From Hirudinaria manillensis (lineage: Eukaryota; Annelida; Clitellata; Hirudinida; Hirudinidae): a stretch of 64,000 bases of DNA. The stretch spans positions 8,013,680 to 8,077,679 of the forward strand of contig CM067532.1 in assembly GCA_034509925.1 (NCBI GenBank), written 5' to 3'. The notes under the pieces were generated by a model, which saw nothing but the letters and a program-made list of their open reading frames with translations, was not told the origin of the DNA and made no database searches. Each line of letters opens with the position of its first letter. Position 1 is the stretch's first letter. This document shows positions 25,750-37,879 of the stretch, piece after piece. Both the position numbers and the translations under genes were made by a program.

Positions 25750-25780
25750 AGGTCAGCTAACTGACCTAGTAAGTTGACCT
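25750..25780. promoter_or_regulatory. Three nuclear-receptor half-sites
   Basis: AGGTCA at 25750-25755, TGACCT at 25762-25767 and TGACCT at 25775-25780. The first two form an inverted repeat with 7-bp arms (AGGTCAG/CTGACCT). The regulatory role is inferred from motif only. Confidence 0.3.
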
Positions 25781-26811
25781 CGGCAAGAAATGATTCTGAT
25801 AGTTGGTAGTTGCTAAATGCCGGTTGTTGTCGTCGTTGCCTTGGTGTTGTTGTCGTTGTTGTTATTATTGTTGGCAAGTAAAATCCTGTCTCCTGCACTT
25901 CCAATTACAAACGCTTCCATTTCTGGCACTTTTGATCGATTTCATATTTCCGGTCTTTTATTTTTTTTTCTCATTTCAAAACATATTTGTCTCAGAATTT
26001 CGTAATGAAGTGTCGCTGTTGGAGGAACTCTTAATGACTAAAGCACACAATTAAGTGCTGGGAACCTCCGAAGAGCTACGAACTGCTCTTGGTGTTCGCT
26101 ATATTTTCATGATTTTCCATTTGATGATGAAGGTGATGATGATGGAGACGAAGATGAAGATGATGAGGAGAAAGATGAATAAAAGATGTCAGAAATATAC
26201 TTTTTCGAGAAAGTCATTTTTTCCTAATTTCCATTCATAATTGTCAAGACAACGTGAAACTTTTTATCAACAACAACAACATCAACCCCAGTGTCAAGAA
26301 TTTACAGAAAAAAAAAACATAACAAACGAGGCACAACACCAAACAAAGCAAAGCAAAGTCATCCAGACCTGCCAACAACGCCAAAAAATGAAATCCTTCC
26401 CTCTCGAAGTCATCACTAAACATCCCAATAAGTTGTCCGACTAGTATGAGGTAAAGTTTCAATTTTTCCAGAGCCACGCGAACCCAACCCAACCAAGCGA
26501 GCAAAAAATGGTCGCCAGGGTGGAATGAAGCGCTGCGATTCTTTTTGACGTTAGGGGTCATCGAGTGAGATAAATCCCGAGTCCTGGGACCGAGGGCCAA
26601 CCCATCCACCCGCTCTGGAAAATGATGGAAGCACGGACTGAAAGTTCAACTTATCGCCGTCATTTTGTTCTTTTGTGGCACTTTTTCGGCCATAAATCAC
26701 GCCTTGTTTTTGACTTTTCCATTCCATCCTTTCCTCGGATTTCTTGATCATCAAACGATGATGTTCTGACGTTCGATTAATCTCACTATTCATGTCTTAA
26801 TCGCTTCCTCG

Positions 26812-26838
26812 TGACCTTGAACCCGGCTTTCAAGGTCG
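26812..26838. promoter_or_regulatory. Paired TCAAGGTC sites in inverted orientation
   Basis: GACCTTGAA and its exact complement TTCAAGGTC face each other across 7 bp. TCAAGGTCA is the extended half-site of monomeric receptors of the NR5A/ERR type. Function is inferred. Confidence 0.35.
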
Positions 26839-26959
26839 TCGTCTTCGTCGTCGGAGTTTGACTTTTGCTTGGTTGCGGTTTTCACAAATAAATAAATAAA
26901 TGAATAAATAAACATATTTTCCACGAACATGAGCGATCAAATGAAATCTCAGGAGAACA

Positions 26960-27016
26960 TCGTCGTCGTCGTCATCTTTGTCATCATCATCATCATCGTC
27001 GTCGTCGTCATCGTTC
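26960..27016. repeat. (GTC/ATC)n microsatellite
   Basis: A short GTC/ATC array. Another lies at about 27417-27486. Confidence 0.85.
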
Positions 27017-27894
27017 TCTATGGGAACGATTGGAAAGCAAAACAATGTCGACTTTTAGACTTTTAAGTGAATCAAGAGAAGCCTTCTTGAAATCGCAGCC
27101 ATTTTTTTGGCATCGCGGGAGTTAAATTCACTTTTAATGCGTCAAAATGCCTCTTGTTTTTATGGCGATTGGGGAGGCTTTTATGGCACGAACGCATTTA
27201 AATTTAGAATTCACTTTCGGAATATAATAAATTTAAAATTAAACTGATAAAATATAAAAAATAAAAACCACTAAAATGATTTGTTGACGTTTTGATCAAA
27301 TAAATGTTCCATTCCTGATAACGTGCCGAACGTGGATGTGTTTAACTGAAGATTTAAGTGCTTTATCGGTTGCTATCGAAAGCTATTTATCATCACCACT
27401 ATCAACACAATCACAGTTATCATCATCATCATCATCATCGCCGTCGTCGTCGTCACCATCATCATCATCGTCGTCGTCGTCGTCTTGATAATCTAATGAT
27501 AAGATCCGCAACATTCTCGTGTGTTATCCAGTCGTGTGAGCGTAACGTAGTGATTACAAAACATCATCAAGCTCTGTCAAAACCTGAGATTCTCCGGAGA
27601 TTGCGCTACATAATGTGCCCGGAGATGTAATGTAGAACGCTATGATTCGAATGATTCATTTTTCGATTCCCACTATGCCAATAATTTTCTTGTTGACGAA
27701 AAATAATAATAATAATGATGATGATGATGATTGCCTCTGAAATTAGACTCCGTATTGGTATTTCTAGCGCAAAACAAAAAGCAGGCTATCGTAAAGTTGG
27801 TTATCAGTTTTGTTGCGTTTTATCATTTGTCATTTGATTCGATAAAATAAAAATAAATATTGATTCTTCGATGTGAATCAATTCAAAGACGAAC

Positions 27895-29815
27895 CTTGTC
27901 TGCCGACGATTTCGGCCACGTGCTCGGAACTCGGAACGCAGACGCATTCGGTGGTATTGGCGCTCTTTCTCGGCTGTCCCGACGCCGCCTGGAAACTGTC
28001 TGGCACTGCTTGCTGACGGCTTGGATCTTTGGACTTGAACTGAGACTGAATGTCCAGCATGTTTAGAGCCATTTGCGGGAAGAATTCAAGTATCTGTTGC
28101 TGCTGATGTTGTTGCTGTTGTTGTTGCTGCATCGGCGGCTGGAGACGCGCGGCCTGTTCGTAGAGAGAAGCGCAGTCGCCATAAAACATGGGCAGCTGAT
28201 CACTCTGGAAGCACTGATAGACGGATGGAGGTACGAAACCGACTCCAGGGTTTAGGATTCCGTTCAGGTTGTCGTGGTAACGCATCTTAGCCGATTTCGG
28301 CGCCTGTTGTTGTTGCTGATGTTGTTGCTGGAGCGCTTGCAAGTCGCACGAGTTGTACGGAGGTCCGTCGCTGGAATAGAAGGAAATGTTCCGATTGGAG
28401 GTGCTGCATAGTTCTTGGTTGTAGTCGGCATCGCCAGAACTTGAAATGGGTTGATAGAAGTTGGGGAGAAGCAAGCTGTTGTTGGTGTTGTTGTTGATGG
28501 AGCTGATGTTGCTGGTGGTGGTGGTGTTGTTGTTGTTGTTGCTGCTGTAGTTCAAGTCGTTGTTGCTGTTGCCGTTTGTATTGCTACTGTTGTTGTTATT
28601 GTTGTTGGGCATTGCAAAGAACTTTGATAGTGTTGGAAGGGATTGTTGTTGCTGTAGTTGGTGATTGTTTTGTAGAAGAGAAGGATGCTGATGATGATTC
28701 TGCTGATGATGATGATGATGATGATGAGTATGAGGAGGGAACCTCTGAAGAAATGACTTGCAGCTCGTCAGAGGATCATATTGTGCATCGTCGCCCACGT
28801 AACAAGTGTTCGAAGGGAGTAGGGAAATTAAAGATGGCGGTCGCTGTTGTTGTTGCTGTTGATTGAAGTGTTGTTGTTGTTGTTGTTGTTGTTGTTGCAT
28901 GCGTTCGTCCTGGAAGTGATTGAGAATCGGAGGGTTGTTACTTTCCACGACCTGTCTACTGACCTCTTGCATCAATTGCTTTCCATACTCGGCATGGAAT
29001 CCTGCCGAGGGTGGCGATGACGACGACGACGACGGTGACGTCACCGACAACGAGTTCGGTGGCGTAGTCGGAGTGGCCGAGGACGATTTGAAGGATGGAG
29101 CGGAGTAGAAAGACTGAAATGGAGAGTAGCTGGATAGGGAGGGCTCCTTTAAAACTTGAACTAATGAGTTTTTAGGGAGAGTGAGATCCAGGAGAGGTGG
29201 CTGGATGTCGTGACGGATCAACTGGATGTCGAATGGTGTTCTCAATAACGAAGGAAACCCTCCGAGGTAAGACTGGCTCTGATAATGTTTATTCGCCTCG
29301 GAAGCCAAGGATGACGAAGATGACGGAGATGACGACAACGACGACGATGACGATGAGGAGGAGGACGATGACTGCGCAGAGGACGGCGAGATGGAGGAAT
29401 AAAGAGGAAATTTTGTGAATAAAGATTCCTCATTCAAGACTAACGATTGTTGTAAAATGTCGACTTCTATCGACTCAGCGTTATTGCTTTCAAAGTCGCC
29501 GATTGTCAGAGACCCTTTCTTAAGCGTTGCTTCATGCACTGGCACTGCCTTGTTGTTGATGATGCTGTTGTTGTTGTTGTTGTTGTTGCTGTTATTGTTG
29601 TTGTTTTTGTTGATGGTTAGGTTGGAATTTGTTGGCAATGTTGTTGAACACAGTGAAACGTTTTGTGTTTGAATTTCCTCTTCGACGATCACAAGCGAAT
29701 CGAAGTTGACGTTGTCTGCCGTAGTTGTCGTCGTCGTCCTAGCTGTCGCCGATAATCTCGTTGTTGCTGTAGTAGTAGTAGTCGTTGTCGTCGTCGTCAG
29801 GTACGAACCTGACAT
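27895..29815 (-). CDS. mex3: MEX-3 RNA-binding protein, exon 1 (low-complexity N-terminus, start of KH1)
   Basis: The ATG at 29815-29813 is preceded by an in-frame TGA two codons upstream, so this is the true start. The exon encodes 640 residues and the first base of codon 641. Almost all of it is low complexity: poly-Thr near the start, poly-Ser around residues 145-170, then poly-Gln, His-rich and poly-Asn stretches. Only the last 20 or so residues are conserved: TECVCVPSSEHVAEIVGRQ is the opening of MEX-3 KH1, and the donor GT at 27894-27893 splits the GXXG glycine codon. Relatives have far shorter regions before KH1, so the protein of about 1030 residues is unusually long. Glutamine- and asparagine-rich tracts in RNA-binding proteins often promote condensate formation; that is inference here. 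A YY1-like AAAGATGGCG lies about 75 bp upstream of the ATG. Confidence 0.92.
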
Positions 29816-31049
29816 GTTTCAAGTCTGCAGGTGCTCCTGGAAGAGCTGGAAATTATGCACGATTATCTTCCCGGAAGACATCTGCTCCAAAGATGGCGTC
29901 ACTCGGACGTCCTATTTTTTTTTTTGTCGTTGAGGGGAAAAAACAAGAATTTAAAGTTTCGCTTTTGATTGTTGGAAATTATTAATTCTCGTAATTTATT
30001 CAGAAGTAAACTATTTATTACGAATTAATAAATCGACTGACGTCATCAATCCAATGATAATTATTGTGATGATATAATTGTAATTATTTTATTTAATATT
30101 GATCTATTATTATAACCATTAATAACCATTATTATTATTATTATTATCATCATCATTATTATTATTATTATTATTATTAATCTGCTAAAATTATCGTGAA
30201 TATGTATGGGTATTGTCATTGACCTATTATCGTTCAACAATAATTATTTTATTATTATTATTATATTATTATTATTATTATTGTTGATGTTGTTGTTGTT
30301 TAATAATAATAGTAGTAATAATAATAATTCACAATTTGAGGACAAGATGGCGTATGTTCGCCGGAATTTGTCTGCGAACGTTGGGGAATCAAGCACTTTT
30401 GTAATCCAATTGGAAGGTTGCTGGTGATGTAATGACGAAGACGACGACGATGACAATAATGATGATGATGATGATGATAATGATGACGGTGACGATGATG
30501 ACGATGATGGTGGTGTTGATGACAGTGGCGGCTAAGACTTCATTGCGTTCTCAAATGAATTCGTCAATAAAGTGAAAGCATTAGAACTACTTTATGACTC
30601 AATTATGAGGGAGAAAAACCCAGTTTCGTTATTACAAATTCAGTCGTTAGGGGGAGTTTCCAGATGCAGCATTGGTGCACCATGAATGAACATTAACATA
30701 AATCTTGAATATTAATGAGGGTGTGGATGTCAAAGTAGGTCATTAAAAGGGATGGATGTAAACGAACCTAATTAATTACAAATAATTCACTGAATAATTC
30801 AACGACGACTTTGCCTCATTAGCATGTATTCCATTTAACCTATCAGCGTTCGTTTCAAATTTAAATTTAGTTTAGTTGTTTTTTTTTTAATTTGATTTTC
30901 CACCTCCTCAAATAAATTAACACTTCCAAAACACATCCGCAAATTTAGGGACGCCCATCTCATCAATTATTCATGAACTCCGAAATGACTGTTTCATGAG
31001 TTGAAAACTTGGAATGAAGCAAATGAAATGAAATAAAATAAAAATGCCC

Positions 31050-31274
<225 letters not shown>

Positions 31275-31529
31275 TAGTAATTTATTCGCCATCCTGACTC
31301 TAGACTAACCAATTCACAAGTGACCCGATGAATATTAAATTAACTCATGAATATTAACGAGGCAATGAATATTAACACGAATCATCAATATTGATGAGCG
31401 AATAATTATTCAAATGAATGATGCGATTTATAAAAGCATTTGTCAATTGCTGGGCGGGAGATGATGAATGGAAATCTCGAACAATGTGAAAATCATTTTC
31501 ATGACCAACATCATAATCGCCATAGTTGT

Positions 31530-31665
31530 TGTCGGCGTCGTCGTCATCACCACCACCACCGACGCCACCGTCACCGCCACCGCCACTACCACTACCACCA
31601 CCATCATCAACATCATCGTCATCATCATCGTCCTCATCCTCATCGTCATCGTCGTCGTCCTCGAC
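31530..31665. repeat. (ACC/ATC/GTC)n microsatellite
   Basis: Mixed GTC, ACC, GCC and ATC units. It reads as Gly/Asp-rich, Val-rich or Thr-rich frames without stops, which is a repeat effect. Confidence 0.88.
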
Positions 31666-32331
31666 TCCATTGTGATTGATGGAAGATTTCATGAATTTCT
31701 CTCGCTCAATCTAATTTGTCTTCAATTACAATGCATTATTTATTTATTTATTCTCTGAATTATTTAAAAATCATCTCCCAATGGAACTGATCAGAGAGTT
31801 ATCACCAATCCCTCGATCCGGGCCCTAAAGAATGAGCTGACAACAACAACAACGATGATGACGACGACGACGATGATGACGATGACGACGACGACGGCGA
31901 TGAGGATGAAGAAGAAGAACAGATGACGATGATGATAAGAACAGGGTTGATGATGAATGAATTGTTCTTAAATTCCCGATGTCTGTTGGAGATTATTTTG
32001 TATCAAAACCGATGGAAAGACCATTGATACTTGTCAGGAGATTGACTGATTGGGGGGGGTTCTTATGACGGTTGGTTTATCATCACCATCTTCAAGTCCA
32101 CGTCACCATCATCATCATCATCATCATCACCATCACCATCACCATCGTCGTCGTCGTCGTCATCATCACCAGGCATCCTGCTGGCACCATTTATTTGTAA
32201 GGAAAATATTATAGGACAATATTTTGTCGAGTACCTACAGAACAAAAATGGCACAAACATCGCATTTGCAATGCATCCATTGATGCAGCCACAATTACTT
32301 GGTACAAATACAGGATGACAATGATAATAAT

Positions 32332-32333
32332 TA

Positions 32334-32396
<63 letters not shown>

Positions 32397-32518
32397 CATT
32401 AATATTACTTAATAGTAATATATAGCAACATTTATTATTATTATTAATATTATTATTATTATTATCATAATCATTATTATTAATATTACTTAATAGTAGT
32501 ATATAAAAACATTTATTA

Positions 32519-32603
<85 letters not shown>

Positions 32604-32606
32604 TTA
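32332..32606. repeat. Two (TTA)n arrays with a duplicated spacer segment
   Basis: Arrays at about 32332-32396 and 32519-32604. The sequence between them contains two similar segments, each with TCATTAATATTACTTAATAGTA or a close variant followed by ATATA and a CATTTATTATTATT-like run, so a unit of about 110 bp appears duplicated. Confidence 0.85.
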
Positions 32607-32827
32607 TTAGACAATTTTCATTAATTATTTAATTGAAAATATTCATTTAATATTATTTAATATTTAATATTATCTTGTTATTATTAATGTGGGCTCATTA
32701 AAATGTAGGATGATGGATTCCAACGAGTAGAAGTACATGCACTTGTTCAGTGTTTGTTCTGTCGTTCAATGGCAGCCTTTACAAGTGCATGAAAAATTTA
32801 TTCGTTCAATTCTTATTTGCATATCGT

Positions 32828-32899
32828 TTGTTATTATTATTATTATTATTATATTTATTATTATTGTTATTATTATATTTATTATTATTGTTATTATTA

Positions 32900-32941
<42 letters not shown>

Positions 32942-32956
32942 TTATTATTATTATTT
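32828..32956. repeat. (TTA)n array with periodic TTTATTATTATTG segments
   Basis: TTA units interrupted by ATATTTATT and GTT at regular spacing. Confidence 0.9.
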
Positions 32957-33235
32957 AATCATTGACTCCTTTTATTCATTTATTTATGCCATGAAAGTTA
33001 ATTTATTTCAATAACGTTGACGAAGATGACGACGACGACGGTGATTCCATTTTGGAAATGACGTCCTGACGTCCTGATAGAAACAAATCATTTGATTGGT
33101 CAGAACCACCCTCATGAAGTAAATATTGAGTTAATACCTGCTATTCATTTGAACTTGAATGATTGAAAGTTAAGTTCTTAAATTACGTTTATTGATTGGC
33201 AAAATATTATAAAATTATCCCGTTACATGCGCGTA

Positions 33236-33286
33236 TATTATTATTATTATTATTATTACTATTATTATTATTATTATTATTATTAC

Positions 33287-33342
<56 letters not shown>
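33236..33342. repeat. (TTA)n microsatellite
   Basis: About 35 TTA units with two TAC interruptions. Confidence 0.95.
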
Positions 33343-33343
<1 letters not shown>

Positions 33344-35781
33344 ACGTATATAAGATATACATGTGTATATACATAAGAATAGAAAATTATATCTTAAAAA
33401 ATGCTATGCATTTTACACACGTATAGGTTATAATAATAAAAAAAATATTATCATAAGAATTATGATAATGTTTAAAAAAAACTTAAATTATTTCCAAAGA
33501 TTATTTTAAAGGTTATTTTCAATGGATTGGTCTCCAAAGCCATCGAGCAACTTCATTAATAATCAATGGACGTTATTATTATGTTATTATTATTTATTAT
33601 TATTATTTATTATCATTATTTTAATTATGTTAATTAACATAATTGACATTATTAAAAAAAAAATCAAAGTCGAATCAAGCGATTTGCCCTTTGAAATGAT
33701 TTTGACGTGTCACGACACGTTCGAAATGAATTTGGAATTCAAGATTGGATTTCATTTTCAGGCCTCCGCGAATTAAAATCATTTGAAATAATTAAGAAAA
33801 TAATTATTAATGAAATCCGTTATAAAGTCGTCACGGAAGAAGAAGGTCCAATAGACAATTTATTTAGAATTAATTCCCCTTAAAGGACTGCAAATAGATT
33901 GTCCGTCCGAAAATGGGCCACGATTGACAGCTGGACAACCAGCTAATGGGATTTAAAGATTTACAAAATCAAACGAAAACTCAATTTTTTTCATTAACAC
34001 CGTAATACGAATTGCCGGATGAATCTGGAAATGCATTTTTGCTGGTCATTTGAACCCTCGGGAGGGCTTAAAATTTGATATTATTAAAATTATTTTTGGA
34101 TGAACTTATTTATAAAAAGGTCAATGAACTCACTTCGTCGGTTCGCTGGAAGTACTGGAAACGAAGACAGTCCGTCATTCGGGATCAAACCTGGAGATGC
34201 CTCCTCAACATAGGTCCTTGCTATTCTTTCGGATTTGTTCGATGATTGAATTACTATTTGTCTGTGTATTTATACCTTTATGTATTTGTTTATTTCGTTT
34301 GTTTATTTGTTTGTTTGTTTGTTAATGAAACAAAATCAAAAAGTTCTCCTCAACTCGTCCGATCTCCCTTCCGCCAAAACCAATTTTTATGGTTTCCAAA
34401 GTTGCACAGCTCCAAAATCTCATTTAAACCTGCCAGCGTCCCCTCACTTTCATCCATCTCTCCACCTTTCCACTCTCCCTCTCCAGGTCTCTCCTCGAAT
34501 CGACCCGCTGCTTACATCTGACGTTCGCTTGACGCGGCTCGGGGCTTCCGTGAATGACGTCACAATCCGTGGAGTACTTGAAACACGAGGTCATCTAAAT
34601 ATAGTTCATTACATCCCTGACGACTGACGATGATGTCATAGGTGCTTGGAATTGGGGTCATCGGTTTGCGACCAATCATTTTCAGCTTCTTTTTTTTAAG
34701 AGGGTCGCCCACGGCTTTTGATGCTGATTGAGTCGCTATAAAAAGAAGTTTAAGTTTTGGTTTCGATTCTTAGAAATTTCCGTCCACTTTCTAAACACGA
34801 ACGCTTCTTAAAATAAAAAATGTGTTGCTTTTTTCTGGCGATGTAAACAATTAGATGCTGGTGTCTGGAAGCATGAATGGTGTAAAATGATCAGGCACAT
34901 TCGATATTGGTTAAATAAACGCAGCTCCAAAAGCATGCTTTATTTCCTTATCAATGATTCGCAGTTTAAGTTTTGTTCTTTAGAATTAAGTTACGACATT
35001 TAGAAAAGCTTTTAAACTAATTCTGAAGGTTTTTTTTATTAATGAACGACTGGATAAATAGTAGTAATAAATACTACTTAGAAATACTGAGTAAAACACG
35101 GCTGTAATTGGAAAAAGGAAATTTCCAAAAGCAAAGAAAAGGGAAAGAATCGCTTCTCGCTCGGTGCAGGAATAATTTATGTTTCTGCAGATTTAGAATA
35201 ATAAAATAAAAATTCCCACCACCTTTTTGCCTCTCACCGGCCCTCGGGTGATCCCCAAGGGGAGCAAGAGGAGAACCACAGGGGAGAACATTTACCTCCC
35301 GAAATGACGCTCTGTCCTTTTGGGTTAACCCATCGGTTGTTAATAAATTCTGTCTCCTGCATATGCACTAGGGGTTCAATTTTCCTTTATAAAATATTTA
35401 CATTAATAAATATTTGTATTAAATTAATCCTAAATGTTAACAAATCTTTTATTTTCTTTCGCCAACTTAATAACAAAATTGACTCCTCCTCTTTTATGCT
35501 TTTGTAAATTTTAAGTTCATTAAAAGTCCACTTTAATTTTTAATTGCATTTTCTAGATTTAAATGCTTCCAATGTAAATTAAAATATTCTATAATAATCT
35601 GCAAACTGTCCCAAACGTATAAACATTAATTTCAGGTTATAAACTTTAGAAATACGTACGTATTTGAGAAATATTAAAATTCCAAACGAGTCTTTTGATT
35701 TTGTATATTTATGGATAAAAACAGCAAAAATCATTTGAGGTTAACAACCATTCATCATCGGGCCTTTGAAAACAATAAGCG

Positions 35782-36629
35782 ATGTTCAGAACTACGTTTC
35801 GTCTTGTCGCTTCGAATGGCTTTAGAGCAGCAAGAACTTCTGCCAGGTCTTCATCCGAGACCAAGTCGACGTCCAAAGTTCTTGTCGCTGCTACTGCGGC
35901 TGCAATTTCATTTGGACTGAAGGATGAAAGTGGTTTGTCCAAGGAAAACATCTACGTGTCTCGCATAAAGGCATGGAAGGTATGAAGGTGTTTATTTTTA
36001 AATAAAGTAAATAAAGATTAAAGATTCTTGTAACTAGAACTGAATTGGAATTCTGTTTTGTTGCAGGAAAAGTTTTTGAAGAACAGAAAAGGTGATGAAA
36101 AGGTATGAAATATGAAGTAACATAATTTAATATTAACTTCTTAACTGCTCCTACAGAGTCTATTCAAAACGTTTCTGATGCGCCAAACGATGTGCCAAAC
36201 GATGTGCCGAATGATGTGCCGAATGATGTGCCAGATGATGTGCCGAAAGAGTTGCAAGATGTACCCACTGGTCTCCCTTTAAAAGGTGGAATTATGCGCC
36301 TTTTCTCGGTTGCAACGGTAAATTTTGCTTTGAAATAATTTCAAATAAACCGATCCATTCGCAAATCAACTAATGTTGTTGTTTTACATTGTGTTGCATC
36401 ATTGACAAGTGTTTGTAGGAAGAGCTCAAAGATTATAAAGAGAGACTAGGTTGTTACTAAATCTTGTCTTTTACTGGCGGAGAACAATTTTTTTATTTCT
36501 TTCAATCTTTCAGAGAAGGACCAGCTGACAAAGAGGGACTTGTTTACCACTATGATTGCTTTGATTGCTTGTGCTTTCGTCATTGACTACGGATTCACAG
36601 CATTTGTTTCCAGCCCCAAGAAATGTTAA
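35782..36629 (+). CDS. Unrecognised mitochondrial-type single-pass membrane protein
   Basis: Five exons join into one frame of 176 residues: 35782-35979, 36067-36091, 36157-36317, 36419-36449 and 36514-36629. All introns are 64-101 bp with GT-AG ends. The ATG follows an in-frame TAA two codons upstream. The N-terminus (MFRTTFRLVASNGFRAARTS) is rich in Arg, Ser and Ala with no acidic residue for about 25 residues, typical of a mitochondrial presequence. An alanine-rich hydrophobic stretch lies at about 33-46. Residues 81-102 hold five or so copies of an N/D-D-V-P tetrapeptide. A charged segment (EELKDYKERLEKDQLTKRD) precedes one hydrophobic segment near the C-terminus (FTTMIALIACAFVIDYGF), then a short tail SSPKKC. 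I do not recognise the family. It lies 1.25 kb upstream of POLRMT on the same strand. An inner-membrane location is inferred. Confidence 0.75.
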
Positions 36630-36813
36630 TGTCCATTTTAGTTTAGATTATTTTGTTCAGTCACATTAGATCGGATTGTAGCTTTACGCAAACAAGCCTT
36701 TTATTTCGAGTTTTCAATTTGGTATCAATTTGTAACCATGTCGAATTTATTTTCAGGAATCTGAACGCACACGATGATATCTTCATAATTTACCAGATAT
36801 TCTATCCTTGATA

Positions 36814-36819
36814 AATAAA
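36814..36819 (+). terminator. AATAAA polyadenylation signal
   Basis: A canonical signal 185 bp after the stop codon of the 35782-36629 gene, followed by a T-rich stretch. Confidence 0.6.
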
Positions 36820-36961
36820 TGGTTTTTTTCAACTAAGTTTGTAATATTTCACGTGGGAAAATTAATAACATTTGGAAATTATCCACTTCGTTTGACATTT
36901 GGGGATTATAAGGAGCAACGTATTGAAATCTTGAATTAAGTAATTAAGTTTGCCGTATAAG

Positions 36962-37310
36962 TAGGGCTCTGTTTGTTGAAATGCAATCTGACTGGAAATG
37001 GCGCTAGCCATACTTGCATTAAGATTTATTTCTCACTGTATTGAACTGAAAATCGATTAAAGAAACTTCGGCCGAGTTACTTTAGTTTTTCTTATATTTG
37101 AAATGCATTGAAACAAACCGCCTACTAACATTAGATCTCTCAACTTTAGACTGCTCGCTTTGTAAATAAAATAAATAAATAAAAATTCATACGACACGAC
37201 AATAATATAATATTCTTAAAATTGTATCCACACCAAGCCCAGAAGACACAACTAGATAAACTGGACTCGATCGAACTTAACCACACCCATTGCCGAATTA
37301 CAGAGCCCTA
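36962..37310. mobile_element. Candidate miniature inverted-repeat element
   Basis: TAGGGCTCTGT at 36962-36972 and its exact complement ACAGAGCCCTA at 37300-37310 bound 349 bp of non-coding sequence. The outermost TA at both ends could be the target duplication, leaving 9-bp terminal repeats. No transposase is present. With such short arms chance is not excluded. Confidence 0.3.
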
Positions 37311-37879
37311 GTTCCATTCACCGTGGAAAAAGAATTGGGAATAACAAGTCATTGTCAACTACATAAAATTTGACCCCATTTCCGATATTGCAGTGTCCAG
37401 GCCATTGAGTTCGAAATTAATCTCTAGAGAACCAACAAAGTCGATACTAGAGGCGGCAGGACCAATGACGTGATTTTAATGTGAAGGGAAATGCTTGATT
37501 CAATATTTTTGAAGGAAAAAGTTTATGAAAAGGCGATTTGACGTGGAGATACAATTCTAATATCTTCGTCTCATGATGAATTTTTGTGAAGTCTGGCTGC
37601 AAACAGGTAAAATGGCATCTGTTGTAATATACACATCTTTCAATTATTATGCTTTCGATTTCGTTTCCCAAAATCACGAATGACCCCGAAATGATCTGAG
37701 TGAAAAGTTTTAAATTTATTCTAATTAAACACAAATTAGCTATTGGGTATTATTTGATTTTAAAAATTCTTCAATTTTAACAAAATTACGGTGCATGTAA
37801 GTCATATTTTGAATGAGCGAAAATAGCACGCACCTCATGTAAATTATGAAAGTCTGGTTGGTTATGCGATAACAGAGTA

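Larger units (their letters stand above)
36630..37879. other. Intergenic gap before POLRMT
   Basis: Contains the 3' end of the preceding gene, a candidate miniature transposon (36962-37310) and the presumed POLRMT promoter. Open frames, the longest 95 codons on the minus strand, have no recognisable features. Confidence 0.7.

Noticed and set aside
25469-25777. 102-codon plus-strand frame in the mex-3 intron
   Set aside because: Mixed composition, but no domain, no splice context and no start-codon support; a frame of this length can occur by chance.
36067-36102. Alternative longer exon 2 of the small mitochondrial gene, ending at a second donor (36103)
   Set aside because: It puts exon 3 in a frame with an early stop, while the donor at 36092 gives the continuous N-D-V-P frame.
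37447-37734. 95-codon minus-strand frame upstream of POLRMT
   Set aside because: AT-driven composition, no domain, and it lies in the probable promoter interval.
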